Notes: generated by a model from the sequence alone, not told the origin. A stretch of 15,485 nt of DNA from an uncultured bacterium (GCA_937894665.1 CALAWF010000041.1:1-15485), one strand, 5' to 3'; shown: positions 1 through 7,435, counted from the first letter of the stretch. Program-made: numbers and translations.

Positions 1-18
1 CAAGAATTATACATCATC

Positions 19-30
19 AAAAATGGTAAC
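19..30. repeat. 12-bp direct repeat, copy 1
   Basis: AAAAATGGTAAC occurs here and again at 141-152, 122 bp apart in the same orientation. The stretch between them has no convincing gene. It holds a small AT hairpin at 79-94 (arms GATAAA and TTTATC). The repeat could be a protein-binding site or chance in AT-rich DNA. Confidence 0.35.
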
Positions 31-140
31 CTAAATTGCATTAATATATAAAAGAAAACAGAACAAAAAATAATTACAGATAAAATTTTTTATCCCCATG
101 ACATTCACTCCTCACAAGTGCATGCGAGAAACTCTTTATA

Positions 141-152
141 AAAAATGGTAAC
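141..152. repeat. 12-bp direct repeat, copy 2
   Basis: This is the second copy of AAAAATGGTAAC (first at 19-30). It lies just beyond the stop codon of the 191-aa gene and overlaps one arm of a possible terminator hairpin, so its conservation may partly reflect that structure. Confidence 0.35.
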
Positions 153-179
153 ATATTTTTTTTACACTTATATTGTTAC
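141..179 (-). terminator. possible weak terminator of the leftward operon
   Basis: Read on the minus strand, GTAACAATAT (179-170) and ATATGTTAC (156-148) can pair with one bulge around a 13-nt A-rich loop. CCATTTTTT follows. The stem is short and AT-rich and includes the stop codon of the preceding gene, so this is only a weak candidate for the end of the nuclease/WYL operon. Confidence 0.3.
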
Positions 180-743
180 ATTTCGTAATAATTGAGACTC
201 TTTTTCTTTAGATTTTTCTTCTATTTGAAATTCGCTGGTTGCAATATATTTGTCAGAAGGACCAAGTTGATATTTCAATAGCTTGTTTATATATTCATTG
301 ATTTGCTTATCGTTCATTTGAGAAAAATGGCATTTATTCTTTTGAGAATAATCTTTAATGTATTTTAAACACTTAGCATGAAAACGAGAGAGAAATGTCT
401 TAAAATTTCCCTTCAAGTTTGAATTCTTGCTCTTAAGAGATAAGTCATTGTATTCCCATTCACTAAATCCATTTTCAAGTAAAACTATGTATAAAAAAGC
501 AAACTGAAGTTTACTTAAACGAATTGGAACACCATAAAATAATATTGTTTTTTCTTCTGGACTTAATTCACTTGCTTTATTTCTGTAATAAATGTAGCTG
601 TCAAGAGATTGTCTAGGTTTTAAAATCAAATGAATTAATAGTTCGTATTTTTCTTTTAATAGTTCTTTTGTCTCAGAAGGATATTCATCAAATCCTTTTC
701 TTAGTAGTTTTACTTTTAAATCATTTGAAGAATTCTTTGTCAT
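168..743 (-). CDS. unknown 191-aa protein, possible winged-helix segment
   Basis: I do not recognise this protein. It has no signal peptide and no clear membrane segment, and it is charged and lysine-rich at both ends. Residues around 63-135 begin SPEEKTILFYGVPIRLSKLQFAF in two parts (a strand-like lead-in, then LSKLQFAFLYIVLLE) and continue into helices. That pattern loosely resembles the winged-helix domain of response regulators, where a leucine-rich helix follows the initial strands; this is inference from the pattern alone. It lies 88 bp downstream of the WYL regulator on the same strand and is probably the last gene of the operon that starts with the type-A nuclease at 2912. No motif links it to nuclease or toxin chemistry. 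Confidence 0.75.
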   Translation of the reverse strand: MTKNSSNDLKVKLLRKGFDEYPSETKELLKEKYELLIHLILKPRQSLDSYIYYRNKASELSPEEKTILFYGVPIRLSKLQFAFLYIVLLENGFSEWEYNDLSLKSKNSNLKGNFKTFLSRFHAKCLKYIKDYSQKNKCHFSQMNDKQINEYINKLLKYQLGPSDKYIATSEFQIEEKSKEKESQLLRNVTI

Positions 744-831
744 AGACCAATTTTACAACAAAGCTAAATTATAATAAATAATTATATCTAATGATTTTCT
801 GTTTCACTCTGTTTAATGAGATAGCCTCTCG

Positions 832-1803
832 TTATTGATTATTTAACACATCATTAAGATATTTTTTGTAATAATTTTTCAATTGAGTTGGCTTTTTGAT
901 TTGAACATTGCAACCCCATTTGAATAATTCTTGGCAGATTGCATAAGTTCCACCTGATATGAATTTCACTTGAATATTGCCACTCTCTAAAGTTTTAATT
1001 TTTTGTGTTGGATGAAAATGATAGTTCAAGACATCATTGGCTACAGATTTGTCAAATTCAAGAACAATGTCAATAGGTTTTTCTTGATAAACGCCAAATG
1101 AATTGTTGCTATATTCTGTCAATGAAAACTTTTCATCTTTTTCAAAGTATTCATCTAATATTGCTAACTCGCTTATTTTGTCAACTCTATACTGTCTTAA
1201 GTCCCCAACATACTCATTGTAACCAACAAGATAGTATTTATCAGCAATAACAAGTCCGTACGGATTAAGAGTAATTGTTTTTATTTCTCCTTTTATCGGA
1301 TAGTTAAATTGAATCTTTTTAAATGCAAGCATTGATGTTCTAAGTTCTTCTAAAATCTTTGGCTCAATGTTTACACCTGAATACTGCCTAACGGCAAAAC
1401 CCTCTGATTCCATAATTGCAGAAACATCGGTATCAAGAGATTGTAAATTCTTTTGAGGAGTTAGTGCCTTGATTTTTGCAATGAGTTCGTCTAGTTCTTT
1501 TCGTTTGTTTTCGTCATTCGACAAACCTTTCAAGTATTCAAGATTAGCAAAATCATCTGCCGTAAATGAAATTAAAGCATTCATTGCACCTTTGACAAAT
1601 CTCCAGCGTTTCTTTTTCTCAGAAGTTGGAACTTCTTCAACCTTCTCAGGGAATAAATCAAATAGTAAGGCTTTCATTCTCTCTGCAGAACGTCTGGAAC
1701 ATTCAAAATGATGTTCAATATCTTCTATACATAGTCCGCAATAACTGTTTTGAAACATCATTGCAAGTTCAATAATTTGTTCTGTTTTGTTTAATCTTGA
1801 CAT
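832..1803 (-). CDS. WYL-domain transcriptional regulator
   Basis: This is a 323-aa DNA-binding regulator. An N-terminal helix-turn-helix of the DeoR/winged type occupies about residues 5-70 (CSRRSAERMKALL is the recognition-helix region). A WYL domain spans about 140-225, with the diagnostic KYYLVGY at 189-195 and RQYRVDKI at 203-210. A C-terminal WCX-like extension follows to the end. WYL proteins (BrxR, CapW, PafBC types) sense a ligand, often a nucleic acid, and several control phage-defence operons. The start codon lies inside the 3' end of the upstream nuclease gene (13-nt overlap), so the two are probably translationally coupled. AGAGAGAA lies just upstream of the ATG. It is the best candidate to bind the palindrome shared by four promoters here, one of which drives its own operon. 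That pairing is inferred from position and operator shape, not shown. Confidence 0.93.
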   Translation of the reverse strand: MSRLNKTEQIIELAMMFQNSYCGLCIEDIEHHFECSRRSAERMKALLFDLFPEKVEEVPTSEKKKRWRFVKGAMNALISFTADDFANLEYLKGLSNDENKRKELDELIAKIKALTPQKNLQSLDTDVSAIMESEGFAVRQYSGVNIEPKILEELRTSMLAFKKIQFNYPIKGEIKTITLNPYGLVIADKYYLVGYNEYVGDLRQYRVDKISELAILDEYFEKDEKFSLTEYSNNSFGVYQEKPIDIVLEFDKSVANDVLNYHFHPTQKIKTLESGNIQVKFISGGTYAICQELFKWGCNVQIKKPTQLKNYYKKYLNDVLNNQ

Positions 1804-2912
1804 AAATTCTCTCTCATTGGCTTTAAATAAAAGTATATCAAACTTAAGTCTTTAATTGCTTTCTCTGCTAATTCTTTAACTGTTAAATTTGAGATATCTA
1901 TCTTTTTGTATAGGTACATTTCTTTTTCATAACTGTAACCATTCCATTTACACGTATTTTCTTGGTTAAAAAACCATCCATAATTTTCCGACAAATATTT
2001 GAAACCTGTGGTCTTATTTTCTGTGTCAGCTCTACCGTTTTTAGGTGCAAAAATACCACATTGAGCTTTGTGCAACCCTGCATAATATCGATATTCGTTT
2101 CCAAACAAACTTACACCCAAATAACACAAATCTTGCCTTTTACTTTCTTCTTTATCCCAAGCACCTTGAAAATAAAATAACATATCACTATAAACTTTTA
2201 AATCACGTCCGCAACCAATGTTTATAGTATCTATTGATTGATAATTGGAAAAATCACAAAGAATCCATCTTGTTAGTTTTATCATAAATGCTCTCTCAAA
2301 TGTTTTTCCAAAATTTATAGCTTTTAACTTTTCTTGAATTCCTTTATCTCTAATAATTGCCCACAACTCTCCGATTTTATCGTTTGAATCAAAATCAATG
2401 CTGTGCAAAAGCTGATTTAATAAATTCAAAAAATCAAGATAGCATTGAATTAAAGTATAATCTGTATTCTCAAATACAGTTAATTTTGTCGATTCAAAAC
2501 ATTCTTTTATTTTTTCAAATAGATAATCATAGGATAATAATGAGTCATAGCCACTTGTAAATAAAGGAGGGAAATAACTCACCAAAATAGTCTTATCAAC
2601 GGTCTTTAAAAACTGTTTATTATATCTTTCCAATTGGTTTTTATCAGGCAATGATTTTAATTTATTCTCTATAATTATAGATTTATCACCTATTTTTAGG
2701 AATAAATCAGTATTTTTATATTCTCTCAAAACTTCTATTTTGTCTTTTTTGTTATACTCAGGATAAAAAACTGGTGTAAAAACTTTAGGATATTTTCTCA
2801 ACATCCAAGCCCAAATATTACTATGAAACAATTCTTTTGACGATAAAGACATTGCAAACATAGCGTTATTTGATAATTCATCGACTATTTTAAGAATTTT
2901 ATTTTTATTCAT
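1791..2912 (-). CDS. PD-(D/E)XK nuclease, type A (third unit)
   Basis: This 373-aa protein belongs to the PD-(D/E)XK nuclease superfamily, PDDEXK_4-like. The core is at residues 60-100: D69 in NTDLFLKI, then E82-x-K84 in IIIENK, then QLERY with Q93. An N-terminal block with LFHSNIWAWMLRKYP (29-42) is shared with the type-A nuclease at 6374-7435 and with the fused ORF at 4247-4711. No target-recognition domain is obvious in the remaining 270 residues, so the substrate (DNA or RNA) is unknown. The start has AAGGAT upstream and lies about 31 bp from the shared palindrome at 2943-2969. The 3' end overlaps the WYL regulator. Unlike the complete unit, it is not followed by the small beta protein or a type-B nuclease; the WYL gene takes that place. 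Confidence 0.88.
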   Translation of the reverse strand: MNKNKILKIVDELSNNAMFAMSLSSKELFHSNIWAWMLRKYPKVFTPVFYPEYNKKDKIEVLREYKNTDLFLKIGDKSIIIENKLKSLPDKNQLERYNKQFLKTVDKTILVSYFPPLFTSGYDSLLSYDYLFEKIKECFESTKLTVFENTDYTLIQCYLDFLNLLNQLLHSIDFDSNDKIGELWAIIRDKGIQEKLKAINFGKTFERAFMIKLTRWILCDFSNYQSIDTINIGCGRDLKVYSDMLFYFQGAWDKEESKRQDLCYLGVSLFGNEYRYYAGLHKAQCGIFAPKNGRADTENKTTGFKYLSENYGWFFNQENTCKWNGYSYEKEMYLYKKIDISNLTVKELAEKAIKDLSLIYFYLKPMRENLCQD

Positions 2913-2931
2913 TATTTAATCCTTACCATAT

Positions 2932-2969
2932 ATAATAAACCAAACCTGCGTCATTTTGTGACGCAGGTT
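2932..2969 (-). promoter_or_regulatory. shared operator/promoter, site 1 (nuclease-WYL operon)
   Basis: A perfect inverted repeat has arms AACCTGCGTCA (2943-2953) and TGACGCAGGTT (2959-2969) around TTTTG. Read on the minus strand, the half-site ATGACG is followed after exactly 11 nt by TATTAT (2937-2932), a -10-like box 19 nt before the ATG at 2912. The same arrangement recurs at three other promoters. An additional 11-nt palindrome, AATAC-G-GTATT, abuts it at 2970-2980. A terminator reading for the preceding gene is possible, but the T-run after the stem is poor. Confidence 0.7.
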
Positions 2970-2985
2970 AATACGGTATTAAAAA

Positions 2986-4233
2986 TTACTTTTCAGGATT
3001 CCAAGAATTTAAAGCATCTTTCAATTTTTCAATATAACCACATTCATCTAATTTTTTAGACATATATTCTTTTATCATTTCTTTATTCCCATCAGAAGAT
3101 GCTAATTCTTCTTGTTCAATAAGAGTAACAGTTGGGCTATATGACCAATCATCATTTCCATTGAATTTATTAAATGAAAGACATTTACTTATATGTTTAA
3201 TTAGAGAATTTCGTTTCTCTTTATCATTTGATTTACAAATAGCAATTTCAATATATAAAGGCTTTTTCCCCCAGTATAATGAATGTAAATTAACTATCAT
3301 ATTGTTGTCAAATTCACCAAATGCAAGTTTTTCAGTGTTATTTATGCCTTTAGGTAAAAATTTTACAGATTTGTCCTCTACAACTATGTTTTTATCTACA
3401 TCAGTACGTTCTTTTAATAATTCTACAAATAATTCAAAGATTTCAGCACTTTCATCAGAATTTTCAACAATTAAATTAATAGCTTCCTTGTTTTCACGAT
3501 ATATTTTTCTACATAAATCAACAATTTCTTTATCCGTTTCGCCCATAATATTCCTTTCTACCATTCTTTTATAATGCTCTATAAATATTTTCACATCATC
3601 TTCTAGCAAACAACCGTATTGTTTCATTAAGTTGTTAATTGCTTTTAAAATATCTCCGGAATTTATTCTTATATATCCTTTGTAATCTTCGCAAGGTAAA
3701 TATTTATAAGGAGTTAAAAATAGGAAAATTTTATATTTATAATCTTTGTACTTATCATTGTTTAAAATGTAGTTTCTATAATCTTCTAATTGATTACATC
3801 CTTCACCAGACCAAATTTTATTTTCTATAACGCATACCAATTTGTTTGTTGGACAATCTATAAATATGTCCATTCTTCTTCCGTCATTAGTCGTTTTTTC
3901 TAATGTAACCTTGGCATCAGTTAAATCTTTTAATATAATATCTACCAATATTGAATCATTTCGTAATGCGATTTTCAGTAATTCTTTAAAAAAACAATCC
4001 ATTAAATAATGGCTTTCAAATGGATTTAAAAGCCAACCTAAAAAATTAGAATGTTTAACTTCATTGTTTTGTAATTTTAAAGCTTGAAAAATATTGAACT
4101 TGTTATTTGATATTGCCTGTAATTCTGCGAAATCTTCTGATGTTAATAGCTTTAATAATGCTTGTTTTTGCTTAAAAGAATCATCTGTTTGCAAATTATT
4201 TTCTAAAGCTTGCATATCTGTTGAATTAGTCAT
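2986..4233 (-). CDS. PD-(D/E)XK nuclease, type B (second unit)
   Basis: This 415-aa protein fits the PDDEXK_4 family well. The N-terminal block FNIFQALKLQNNEVKHSNFL, followed by WLLNPFESH, is typical of that family. The active-site segment follows: D122 in RRMDIFID, E137-x-K139 in CVIENKIW, and QLEDY with Q148. A conserved linker, DVKIFIEHYKRMVERNIMG, and a helical block, CRKIYRENKEAI, are shared with the type-B nuclease at 4805-6043. The C-terminal third diverges and may set target or partner choice (inference). An in-frame ATG at 4284 lies inside the upstream gene. I chose 4233 because it has AGAAAGGA five to six nt upstream and matches the MTNS start of the paralogue. It follows the fused ORF after 13 nt. 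Confidence 0.9.
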   Translation of the reverse strand: MTNSTDMQALENNLQTDDSFKQKQALLKLLTSEDFAELQAISNNKFNIFQALKLQNNEVKHSNFLGWLLNPFESHYLMDCFFKELLKIALRNDSILVDIILKDLTDAKVTLEKTTNDGRRMDIFIDCPTNKLVCVIENKIWSGEGCNQLEDYRNYILNNDKYKDYKYKIFLFLTPYKYLPCEDYKGYIRINSGDILKAINNLMKQYGCLLEDDVKIFIEHYKRMVERNIMGETDKEIVDLCRKIYRENKEAINLIVENSDESAEIFELFVELLKERTDVDKNIVVEDKSVKFLPKGINNTEKLAFGEFDNNMIVNLHSLYWGKKPLYIEIAICKSNDKEKRNSLIKHISKCLSFNKFNGNDDWSYSPTVTLIEQEELASSDGNKEMIKEYMSKKLDECGYIEKLKDALNSWNPEK

Positions 4234-4250
4234 AAAATCCTTTCTATTAT

Positions 4251-4533
4251 GCTTGTCTTGTACCTGCAGGTTTACCCTGTTCATCGTAAAGATGGATAGT
4301 AGAACCTCTTTTTATGCCAACTTTGTTTCCAAACATAACAACATTATCATTGCTCATAAGGGAAATGTTTCGACCGCAATTACTAACACTTCCTCCTTTT
4401 TCTACTAAAACATGAACTGTTCTACCATTTTTGATAAATACAGCATTGGAAGTAAAACCAATCAAGGTCCCAGTAAAATGGGATATTGAATTCCCGAATT
4501 TAACTGCAACTTGGCTTCCCTTTTGCAAAACTT
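4251..4533 (-). repeat. 283-bp direct repeat, copy 1
   Basis: This aligns without gaps to 6062-6344 (constant offset 1811) and is estimated above 90% identical by eye. The 100 bp at 4434-4533 are identical to 6245-6344. It is the small-protein coding sequence. The repeat is direct and spaced 1.8 kb apart, so homologous recombination could delete one type-B nuclease. Confidence 0.9.
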
Positions 4534-4535
4534 TT

Positions 4536-4711
4536 ATTTTGTTTTTTTTGTTATACTCAAGATAAAAAACTGGTGTAAAAACTTTAGGATATTTTCTCAA
4601 CATCCAAGCCCAAAAGTTTGTATGAAATAGTTCTCTTGATGTTAAAGAAACATTAAACATGGCATTGTTTGATAACTTATTTATAGTTTTTAAAATTTCA
4701 TTTTTATTCAT
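4536..4711 (-). repeat. 176-bp duplication of the type-A nuclease 5' end
   Basis: This aligns gap-free to 2737-2912 (offset 1799). The 54 bp at 4561-4614 are identical to 2762-2815. It is the nuclease-derived half of the fused ORF and shows that a second full copy of this nuclease gene once stood here. Confidence 0.85.
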
Positions 4712-4747
4712 TCTGTTTCTTGCTTTAATTTTATTTTCTATAGTTTT

Positions 4748-4793
4748 ATTATAACTCTGTACCACGTCAAATTGTGACGTAGTACAGAGTTAT
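4748..4793 (-). promoter_or_regulatory. shared operator/promoter, site 2 (fused unit)
   Basis: A 19-bp inverted repeat has one mismatch (arms 4751-4769 and 4775-4793, cores ACGTCA and TGACGT, loop AATTG). On the minus strand TTGACG is followed by 11 nt and then a perfect TATAAT (4753-4748). The ATG at 4711 is 36 nt further on. No T-run follows the stem, which argues against a terminator even though it also lies 12 nt beyond the stop of the preceding nuclease. Confidence 0.72.
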
Positions 4794-4804
4794 TAAATAT
4801 TTAT

Positions 4805-6043
4805 TTAATTTATTTTAGAGTTAAGTTCTTTTGTGAATTGTGAAAAATCTTCTAATATGCCAGAATTATAAATTTTATTTTTCAAAAAGTCTTTCAGTTC
4901 ATCATGACCAAGTAATGTAATATTGTTGTAATCAATGACACTAATCAGAGGGAATGATTTTACGTGCATATAAGTATCTTTTTTAGGACTTTTGTTATAG
5001 CCAAATTTGTCTTTTGCCATTTCATACAAAATTTGATATTGTTTTTCAAACCCTATTTCAGATTGTCTTATTACGATATCCATTATTACAGAGTTTTTAG
5101 CATTATTAATTTCAATAATTAGGATATTATCAGCATCAACCCAGTCTTTTTTTGCAAATTTCAAGTTCTCTAGATTATCATTTTGGGGAATAAATCTAAT
5201 CCAATTACTATTACTTGTTTGAAGTAACCAATTAGAATTTTCAGATATAATCTCCAGTAATACATCATAAATATCTGCTTTGATGTTATTATTTTCGATG
5301 ATTAAGTCTATAGCATCTTTATTTTCTCTGTAAATTTTCCTGCAGAGGGTTATAATTTCTTCGCTTGTTTGTCCCATAATATTCCTTTCTAGCATATTGT
5401 TATAGTGTTCAATAAAAATCTTAACGTCTGAATTTATAACTTTTGATTTAAACCTCAAAGTCTTTTCAATAACATCATGCACCTGAACATAATTCATTGG
5501 TATGTAGTATACGTTGTCATTCGTACCGTTGCATTTTCTTTCCATTAATTGAGAATTGCTTGCGTTTGTAGGAGAAAGATAAATGTATAATTTTTTGTAG
5601 TCTTTGAATTCAGAAAACACTATTCCTGCATATTTTTCTAACTGACAATCATGTTCACCTGTCCAAATTTTGTTTTCAATAATACAAACAAATTTTCTTT
5701 GTCGGCTTATAAGGAGCAAATCTATATTTTTATATTCACGTTTGATTTCAGTATCATCAAGATTGTAAAATACAATATCTCTTAATGGAACACTAATTTT
5801 TTCATTTAGGGAATAATCTCTAATAGCTGATTTAAGAAATTCTTTCAAAAAGTAATCACCAAGCTTATGGGTTTCAAAAGGAGAAAGTAGCCAAGCTAAG
5901 AAATTAGAATGACGAATTTCGTTGTTTTGCAATTTTAAAGCATTAAAAATATTAAAATTGCCCGACAAGTTATTTAGTTCTTCCAAATCTTCTGAAATAA
6001 GAAGCTTTTCTAATTCTTGAATCTCTGTTTTTGAATTAGTCAT
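4805..6043 (-). CDS. PD-(D/E)XK nuclease, type B (complete unit)
   Basis: This 412-aa protein is a paralogue of the nuclease at 2986-4233. Shared blocks are FNIFNALKLQNNEIRHSNFL near the N-terminus, the active-site segment (D108, E123-x-K125 in CIIENKIW, and Q134 in QLEKY), DVKIFIEHY...MLERNIMG, and LCRKIYRENKDAI. Outside these blocks the two are strongly diverged, including the C-terminal 130 residues. The family is metal-dependent phosphodiesterases; the substrate is not visible here. I chose 6043 over the in-frame ATG at 6058, because AAAGGA stands just upstream and the MTNS start matches the paralogue. It follows the small protein after 14 nt, so it is almost certainly co-transcribed and probably coupled. 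It is the last gene of the unit, and the next operator begins 12 nt after its stop. Confidence 0.9.
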   Translation of the reverse strand: MTNSKTEIQELEKLLISEDLEELNNLSGNFNIFNALKLQNNEIRHSNFLAWLLSPFETHKLGDYFLKEFLKSAIRDYSLNEKISVPLRDIVFYNLDDTEIKREYKNIDLLLISRQRKFVCIIENKIWTGEHDCQLEKYAGIVFSEFKDYKKLYIYLSPTNASNSQLMERKCNGTNDNVYYIPMNYVQVHDVIEKTLRFKSKVINSDVKIFIEHYNNMLERNIMGQTSEEIITLCRKIYRENKDAIDLIIENNNIKADIYDVLLEIISENSNWLLQTSNSNWIRFIPQNDNLENLKFAKKDWVDADNILIIEINNAKNSVIMDIVIRQSEIGFEKQYQILYEMAKDKFGYNKSPKKDTYMHVKSFPLISVIDYNNITLLGHDELKDFLKNKIYNSGILEDFSQFTKELNSKIN

Positions 6044-6057
6044 AAAAATTCCTTTCA

Positions 6058-6357
6058 TTAAGCTTGTCTTGTACCTGCAGATTTACCTTGTTCATCGTAA
6101 AGATGGATAGTAGAACCTCTTTTTATGCCAACTTTATTCCCAAACATAATTACGTCATCATTACTCATAAGGGAAATATTTCGACCACAACTACTAACGC
6201 CTCCCCCTTTTTCCACTAAAACATGAACCGTTCTACCATCTTTAATAAATACAGCATTGGAAGTAAAACCAATCAAGGTCCCAGTAAAATGGGATATTGA
6301 ATTCCCGAATTTAACTGCAACTTGGCTTCCCTTTTGCAAAACTTCTTTAATTGCCAT
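6058..6357 (-). CDS. small beta-rich protein between two nucleases, function unknown
   Basis: This 99-aa protein is predicted by eye to be nearly all beta strand: alternating hydrophobic stretches (SQVAVKF, GTLIGF, NAVFIK, VHVLVEK, NISLMS, DVIMFG, VGIKRG, TIHLYD) are separated by Gly/Asn/Asp turns. There is no signal peptide, catalytic motif or Cys cluster. An Sm-like or SH3-like barrel would suit VAVKF-x(n)-GTLIGF-x(n)-VFI, but that is a guess. The start at 6357 has a strong AAAGGAG, whereas the longer ORF start at 6396 lies inside the preceding gene. It sits 16 nt after the type-A nuclease and 14 nt before the type-B nuclease. Its near-identical twin is fused into the next unit. Possible roles are a nucleic-acid-binding guide, a restraining partner, or a scaffold joining the two nucleases. 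Confidence 0.85.
   Translation of the reverse strand: MAIKEVLQKGSQVAVKFGNSISHFTGTLIGFTSNAVFIKDGRTVHVLVEKGGGVSSCGRNISLMSNDDVIMFGNKVGIKRGSTIHLYDEQGKSAGTRQA
6062..6344 (-). repeat. 283-bp direct repeat, copy 2
   Basis: Partner of 4251-4533. Differences cluster in the part encoding the C-terminal half of the protein (6062-6244), while 6245-6344 is identical to the other copy. This suggests recent duplication or gene conversion. Confidence 0.9.
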
Positions 6358-6373
6358 AATTAACTCCTTTCTC

Positions 6374-7435
6374 TTATCTTGCCACAGCTTGTCCAACTAT
6401 TCTTATTATTTCATGTTGATTTTCATCAAGGCTTTTTATGTCTTTTTCAATTTGTTCAAAAATATTGTCATAAGATACTTTGCTCAAGTTGTATTCACCA
6501 AAGTATTTATCAATATATAAATATCGATATATAAATCCAGGAGCATAGCCGCAAAAATTTTCATAAGTTCGAGCTTTAACTGGATTCATAGTATTTTGAA
6601 ACCAATAATTATTCATAGCAATTTGGTTTGCGATTATTTCTCGCTGTTTGTTTGCGTTATCAGATGTATCATTCCATAATATATTCATAAAATAACGATA
6701 TTGGTTATTTTCAATTTGAATACCTATATTAAAACCATATTTAGGAAAACTTTTTACAATATCAATAGTCCCTTTTTTATTGTGAAAACTGAAACCAATA
6801 CCCCATTCTGTTCGATTCAACTTTTGTTTGATATAGTTTGCAAATTCGGAAGTTCTCCATTTTACATAAATATCTTTTAAACCTATTTCATCAAGTTTGT
6901 TATTTTCATAAAAATCATATTTTTGTGAAGATGTTTTAGGAAATGCGTTTACAAGTTGAGTTACAACATTTATATAATCGTCAATTAAATATTTGTCATA
7001 GTCTTTAAGGTCATTAAATTGCATTTTTAAATTTTCTTCCAGCTGATGATAACTATAGTATTGCCAAGAATCTGGAATTTCAGTTATTGGAGCTAGTGAA
7101 AGTAATATAAAAGAAGCTTTCTTTTCTTTAAAAGCTTGTTCATATTTTTTAAGTTGTTCTATTGTTGGATATGATTTTAACTTGTTTTCAATAATTATAA
7201 ATTCTGTTTCATTTCCATCACTTATTGTAATTTGTAAGTCCAATTTTATATCTGTCCCATATTGTACTTGTGTTTCAAATTTTATATTATTTGGGTTTAA
7301 AACTTGTTTATTTGAAAATAATTTTAATGTTTCTTGTGGGTACTTATTTCCAAGCCAATTCAAAAAACATGTGTGAAAATTTTCTAAAGAACACATTGAC
7401 AAGTTGTAAATAGGTGAGGTTAAAAGATTATTCAT
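6374..7435 (-). CDS. PD-(D/E)XK nuclease, type A (complete unit)
   Basis: This 353-aa protein is a distant paralogue of the nuclease at 1791-2912. The N-terminal ENFHTCFLNWLGNKYPQ aligns with its ELFHSNIWAWMLRKYPK. The active-site segment has D66 in DIKLDLQI, E83-x-K85 in IIIENKLKS, and Q94 in QLKKYEQAF. A later block with FNIGIQIENNQYRYFMNI is strand-rich and could complete the nuclease fold or contact substrate. It is the first gene of the only complete nuclease/small protein/nuclease unit. AAAGGAG lies upstream of the ATG. It is divergent from the XRE gene at 7558, and the palindrome at 7476-7494 lies about 41 bp before its start. Confidence 0.88.
   Translation of the reverse strand: MNNLLTSPIYNLSMCSLENFHTCFLNWLGNKYPQETLKLFSNKQVLNPNNIKFETQVQYGTDIKLDLQITISDGNETEFIIIENKLKSYPTIEQLKKYEQAFKEKKASFILLSLAPITEIPDSWQYYSYHQLEENLKMQFNDLKDYDKYLIDDYINVVTQLVNAFPKTSSQKYDFYENNKLDEIGLKDIYVKWRTSEFANYIKQKLNRTEWGIGFSFHNKKGTIDIVKSFPKYGFNIGIQIENNQYRYFMNILWNDTSDNANKQREIIANQIAMNNYWFQNTMNPVKARTYENFCGYAPGFIYRYLYIDKYFGEYNLSKVSYDNIFEQIEKDIKSLDENQHEIIRIVGQAVAR

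Larger units (their letters stand above)
4247..4711 (-). pseudogene. in-frame fusion: type-A nuclease N-terminus joined to the small beta protein
   Basis: This 154-aa ORF is a chimera. Residues 1-60 match the N-terminus of the type-A nuclease at 1791-2912 (about 48 of 62 residues identical, no indels in the DNA over 175 bp). The remaining 94 residues match the small protein at 6058-6357 (88 of 94 identical). The nuclease active site (D, ExK, Q) is entirely absent. The join is at the shared Val-Leu, where both parents carry AAAACTTCT (2728-2736 and 6338-6346); the chimera has AAAACTTTT at 4527-4535. A deletion between these 9-bp stretches would remove about 310 residues of a nuclease and the first codons of the small gene. 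A longer ORF starting at 4765 would begin inside the operator, so 4711 is preferred, although its ribosome binding site is weak. It is either a relic or a working fused version of the small protein. Confidence 0.75.

Noticed and set aside
1898..2560. Several short open frames on both strands inside the type-A nuclease
   Set aside because: They overlap a gene with clear motifs and have no ribosome binding sites.
2943..2969. Rho-independent terminator for the type-B nuclease
   Set aside because: The stem is strong, but the following sequence is only moderately T-rich, and the equivalent sites 2, 3 and 4 have no T-run. Site 3 is not at the end of any gene on its strand.
3161..3574. 137-codon open frame on the plus strand
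   Set aside because: It is the reverse shadow of the type-B nuclease, with no ribosome binding site and a protein sequence that looks random.
4234..4284. Longer start of the type-B nuclease at 4284
   Set aside because: It would run 38 nt into the upstream gene without a ribosome binding site. The ATG at 4233 has AGAAAGGA and matches the paralogue's N-terminus.
4712..4765. N-terminal extension of the fused ORF to an ATG at 4765
   Set aside because: That ATG lies inside the palindrome and upstream of the likely -10 box, and the homologous nuclease starts at the residue corresponding to 4711.
6150..6160. ACGTCATCATT inside the small-protein gene as a fifth operator
   Set aside because: Only one half-site is present, within coding sequence, with no matching second half or -10 box.
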